This document shows, piece after piece, positions 5,651 to 7,186 of a DNA stretch of 7,186 nt. This stretch comes from Candidatus Aerophobota bacterium (lineage in GTDB: Bacteria; Aerophobota; Aerophobia; Aerophobales; B3-G15), in NCBI GenBank assembly GCA_030607765.1, contig JAUWJJ010000054.1:1-7186 (forward strand), given 5' to 3'. Positions within the stretch are counted from its first letter, which is position 1. Each line of letters begins with the position of its first letter. Under the pieces are notes generated by a model. It saw only the letters and a list, made by a program, of their open reading frames with translations. It was not told the origin of the DNA and ran no database searches. The translations under genes and the position numbers were made by a program.

Positions 5651-5959
5651 TTACTCTTGTTGCCCGTTCCCCAATTCTTGTCCACAGTAAGGGCAAAACT
5701 GAGGATTCCCTTGGTAGAGTTTTCCGCAGTAATGACATACCTTAGTAGTTTTTTCCTCCTCATCCACTTGGCTACTCTTGGGAGTTTTAGATCGAAGGAT
5801 AAGGTAAAGAGGTAAAAAGAAAATAAGCAAAAACCATATTCCTAAAAACCATCCTATTATAGTACTTTTGCTGCAGCCTCTCTTACTGGCATCAGAGGCT
5901 ACCCACCAGGCAACCAGAAGAGGAATAATAGTACCAATAATAATTAGCAATACCCCCAT
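5651..5959 (-). CDS. Small membrane protein with C-terminal zinc ribbon
   Basis: This 102-residue protein has two hydrophobic helices (about 2-21 and 36-55) joined by a short polar loop, ASDASKRGCSK (21-31), like the D-A-x-x-R-G loop seen in many small two-helix bacterial membrane proteins. A charged linker (57-73) leads to a zinc ribbon with two knuckles, CHYC (75-78) and CPYC (89-92), and PQFCPYCG is typical of zinc-ribbon modules. The tail probably sits in the cytoplasm, but topology is inferred only. An AGGA lies 8 bases before the ATG. The gene lies 46 bases after the TPR gene on the same strand and is probably co-transcribed. The gap holds a 7-bp hairpin (TTAGAGA/TCTCTAA) without a T-run. 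No specific function is known. Confidence 0.78.
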   Translation of the reverse strand: MGVLLIIIGTIIPLLVAWWVASDASKRGCSKSTIIGWFLGIWFLLIFFLPLYLILRSKTPKSSQVDEEEKTTKVCHYCGKLYQGNPQFCPYCGQELGNGQQE

Positions 5960-5979
5960 TTTTATCTTCCTTATATCCC

Positions 5980-5999
5980 GTTTAGAGAGGATTCTCTAA
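5980..5999 (-). other. Hairpin between the TPR and zinc-ribbon genes
   Basis: TTAGAGA and TCTCTAA form a 7-bp stem around a 4-base loop in the 46-base gap. There is no T-run after it on the minus strand, so it is more likely an mRNA-processing or attenuation structure than a terminator. It could be chance. Confidence 0.35.
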
Positions 6000-6005
6000 C
6001 GAGGT

Positions 6006-7001
6006 TTATTTAGTCTCTTCTTCTATTCGGTATATCTTCTCCTCTATTTGTTCAATTCTTTGGCGAATATCCTCTATCAATTTTTTCAACTCTTCTATCC
6101 GGGTTTTTATCTCAGAGCTCAGTTTCTGAGTAGACTTAGCAGTTGAAGCGGATAGAGGTTTTTCTTGAGAGGATGGTATCTCTCTTAAAGGAAAAAGAGG
6201 CTCTGTTAACAAAAACTTAGGCTCTTTTTCTTTTGCTATTTCCTCAATTAGTGATTCTATCTGGGGTTGAGGATTTATCAGCCAAGCTCCCTCCAAATAG
6301 ATTAATGCTTGCTGATGTAACTTATCTTTTATATAATCAAACCCACTTTTTAAGAAAAAATCAAAAAGAGGAGTTTGGCCCCATTCAGGAGGAGCAAGAT
6401 TTTTGTAATCTTTTACTGCTCTGGCTATTAGCTCCCTGGATTTTTCCCGCTGAGCTAATCTATTGTAAACCATACCCAGTAAAATTCTTCCCTTTATAGC
6501 ATCTCTTTTGTTGCTAGCAGCTTCTCCTTTTTCCTCCAATGTGATATACTGATTTAGCCAGATTAAACTACTCTCATATAAACCATTAGCATGAGATTTT
6601 TCCCCTTTTTGCCCGTAGTCTTTACCCAAAATATAGGCAATTTCACCTAAATGAAGATAAGAAAGAGAAAAGCCGGGCCATTTATCAATAACAACCCTGT
6701 AATTTCTACTGGCCTGGCTGTAGTGCTGTGAATTGGCATTGGCAGCAAAATAGTAAGTTCTTGCTAATTGCACTTGAGCCAGGAAGTTATCTTTATCTTC
6801 CTCTAAAACAGACTGATAAAGATTTATAGCTAAATCATAATTCCCCTCTTTAATTGCCCTACGAGCCTGTTGGAGGTAATCTGTTAATGATTCCTGGGCA
6901 AGAACACTTGTAGAGAAAATTGACAATATCACAACTACTGAGAAAAAGATCACTCCTGCAAGCAATTGCCATAACCTCTTAATTAAACTTTTCGCTTTCA
7001 T
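6006..7001 (-). CDS. Exported TPR protein with C-terminal coiled coil
   Basis: This 331-residue protein starts with a Sec signal peptide: positive residues at 2-9, a hydrophobic core (about 13-32) and a likely cut after VLA (33-35). The mature part contains tetratricopeptide-like helix pairs. The clearest repeat is YLQQARRAIKEGNYDLAINL (42-61) with LYQSVLEEDKDN next to it. Weaker ones include LAQVQLARTYYFAA (74-87), SYLHLGEIAYILGK (114-127), ILLGMVYNRLAQREKSRELI (173-192) and FDYIKDKLHQQALIYLEGAW (221-240). A Pro/Ser-rich stretch (270-290) leads to a regular Glu/Lys/Ile heptad coiled coil (295-331). It probably works outside the inner membrane as a scaffold or oligomer, perhaps in envelope or pilus assembly; that role is inference. 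No good ribosome site precedes the ATG. Instead a 5-codon frame (7015-6998) ends in a TGA overlapping the ATG. Confidence 0.82.
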   Translation of the reverse strand: MKAKSLIKRLWQLLAGVIFFSVVVILSIFSTSVLAQESLTDYLQQARRAIKEGNYDLAINLYQSVLEEDKDNFLAQVQLARTYYFAANANSQHYSQASRNYRVVIDKWPGFSLSYLHLGEIAYILGKDYGQKGEKSHANGLYESSLIWLNQYITLEEKGEAASNKRDAIKGRILLGMVYNRLAQREKSRELIARAVKDYKNLAPPEWGQTPLFDFFLKSGFDYIKDKLHQQALIYLEGAWLINPQPQIESLIEEIAKEKEPKFLLTEPLFPLREIPSSQEKPLSASTAKSTQKLSSEIKTRIEELKKLIEDIRQRIEQIEEKIYRIEEETK

Positions 7002-7069
7002 TTATTTTTGTTCATCTGTTTAGCTGTAATAGTTTAGCTTTTCTAAAATTCTTGTTTTCTCTGGCAATT

Positions 7070-7123
7070 GTAGTTGCCCAATTTATTGGGCGCTTTTAAT
7101 ACGCCGATAAATCGGCAAGCTAC
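7070..7123. repeat. Head-to-head GTAG palindrome pair, 54 bp
   Basis: GTAG (7070-7073) leads into perfect arms GCCCAAT (7076-7082) and ATTGGGC (7085-7091). A linker GCTTTTAATAC-like segment follows, then GCCGAT (7103-7108), AA, ATCGGC (7111-7116) and AAGCTAC to 7123. Read on the other strand this is nearly the same as 4-57, with changes mostly in one hairpin where both arms differ together (GCCCCAT/ATGGGAC against GCCCAAT/ATTGGGC). Confidence 0.82.
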
Positions 7124-7124
7124 A

Positions 7125-7186
7125 GTAGTTGCCCAGAGTCTGCGAAAACAAATGTAGTGCAGGTTTTCAAACCTGCCAGGTAGTCG
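7125..7186 (+). repeat. Degenerate GTAG unit and a further GTAG-type hairpin at the window edge
   Basis: GTAG at 7125-7128 is followed by GCCCAG without a matching full second arm, so it looks decayed. A complete unit follows: GTAG (7154-7157) with arms GCAGGTTT (7159-7166) and AAACCTGC (7169-7176) around TC. If this hairpin has a partner, it lies beyond the window. Confidence 0.65.

Noticed and set aside
6233..6499. 88-residue plus-strand frame inside the TPR gene
   Set aside because: It is a shadow of the real minus-strand gene with no ribosome site or recognisable motif.

Overview
The window comes from an AT-rich bacterial chromosome. Type IV pilin-like proteins, a Sec signal peptide and many REP-like palindromes suggest an uncultured or candidate-phylum bacterium, but nothing here fixes the phylum. 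No rRNA, tRNA, CRISPR array, transposase or phage gene was seen. It reads as ordinary chromosome cut up by small palindromic repeats.

Layout. Positions 1-84 hold three GTAG-type hairpins. A leftward pair of overlapping genes follows (pilW-like 113-607, pilV-like 604-981). The stretch 982-1550 has no gene I can support; it holds two kinds of dispersed repeat and a candidate promoter. The rightward genes are a NusB/CCA-nucleotidyltransferase fusion (1551-3257), a small protein of unknown function with an Ada-like cysteine motif (3417-3950), an iron-type alcohol dehydrogenase (3973-5091) and a small cupin (5284-5619). A leftward pair ends the window: a secreted TPR/coiled-coil protein (6006-7001) and a small membrane zinc-ribbon protein (5651-5959). 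Positions 7070-7186 again hold GTAG-type hairpins, including an inverted relative of the left-edge element.

How the genes relate. The two pilin genes overlap by 4 bp and are probably translated together as minor pilins or pseudopilins. The fusion joins transcription antitermination (NusB) with tRNA 3'-end maturation (CCA addition) in one chain. The Ada-like protein and the alcohol dehydrogenase are 22 bp apart and probably form an operon; the cupin may be a separate unit because a repeat cluster lies between. The TPR and zinc-ribbon genes are 46 bp apart and probably co-transcribed.

Most noteworthy: (1) the NusB-CCA fusion, with both halves carrying their family motifs; (2) at least 13 hairpins, each with a GTAG tetranucleotide at one foot, whose arm sequences differ yet stay palindromic. 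They often form 54-56 bp head-to-head pairs resembling BIMEs (paired REP elements). One pair is lengthened by a 20-bp internal duplication. Two start codons were moved inward from the longest possible frame: the dehydrogenase to a GTG at 3973 and the cupin to an ATG at 5284.
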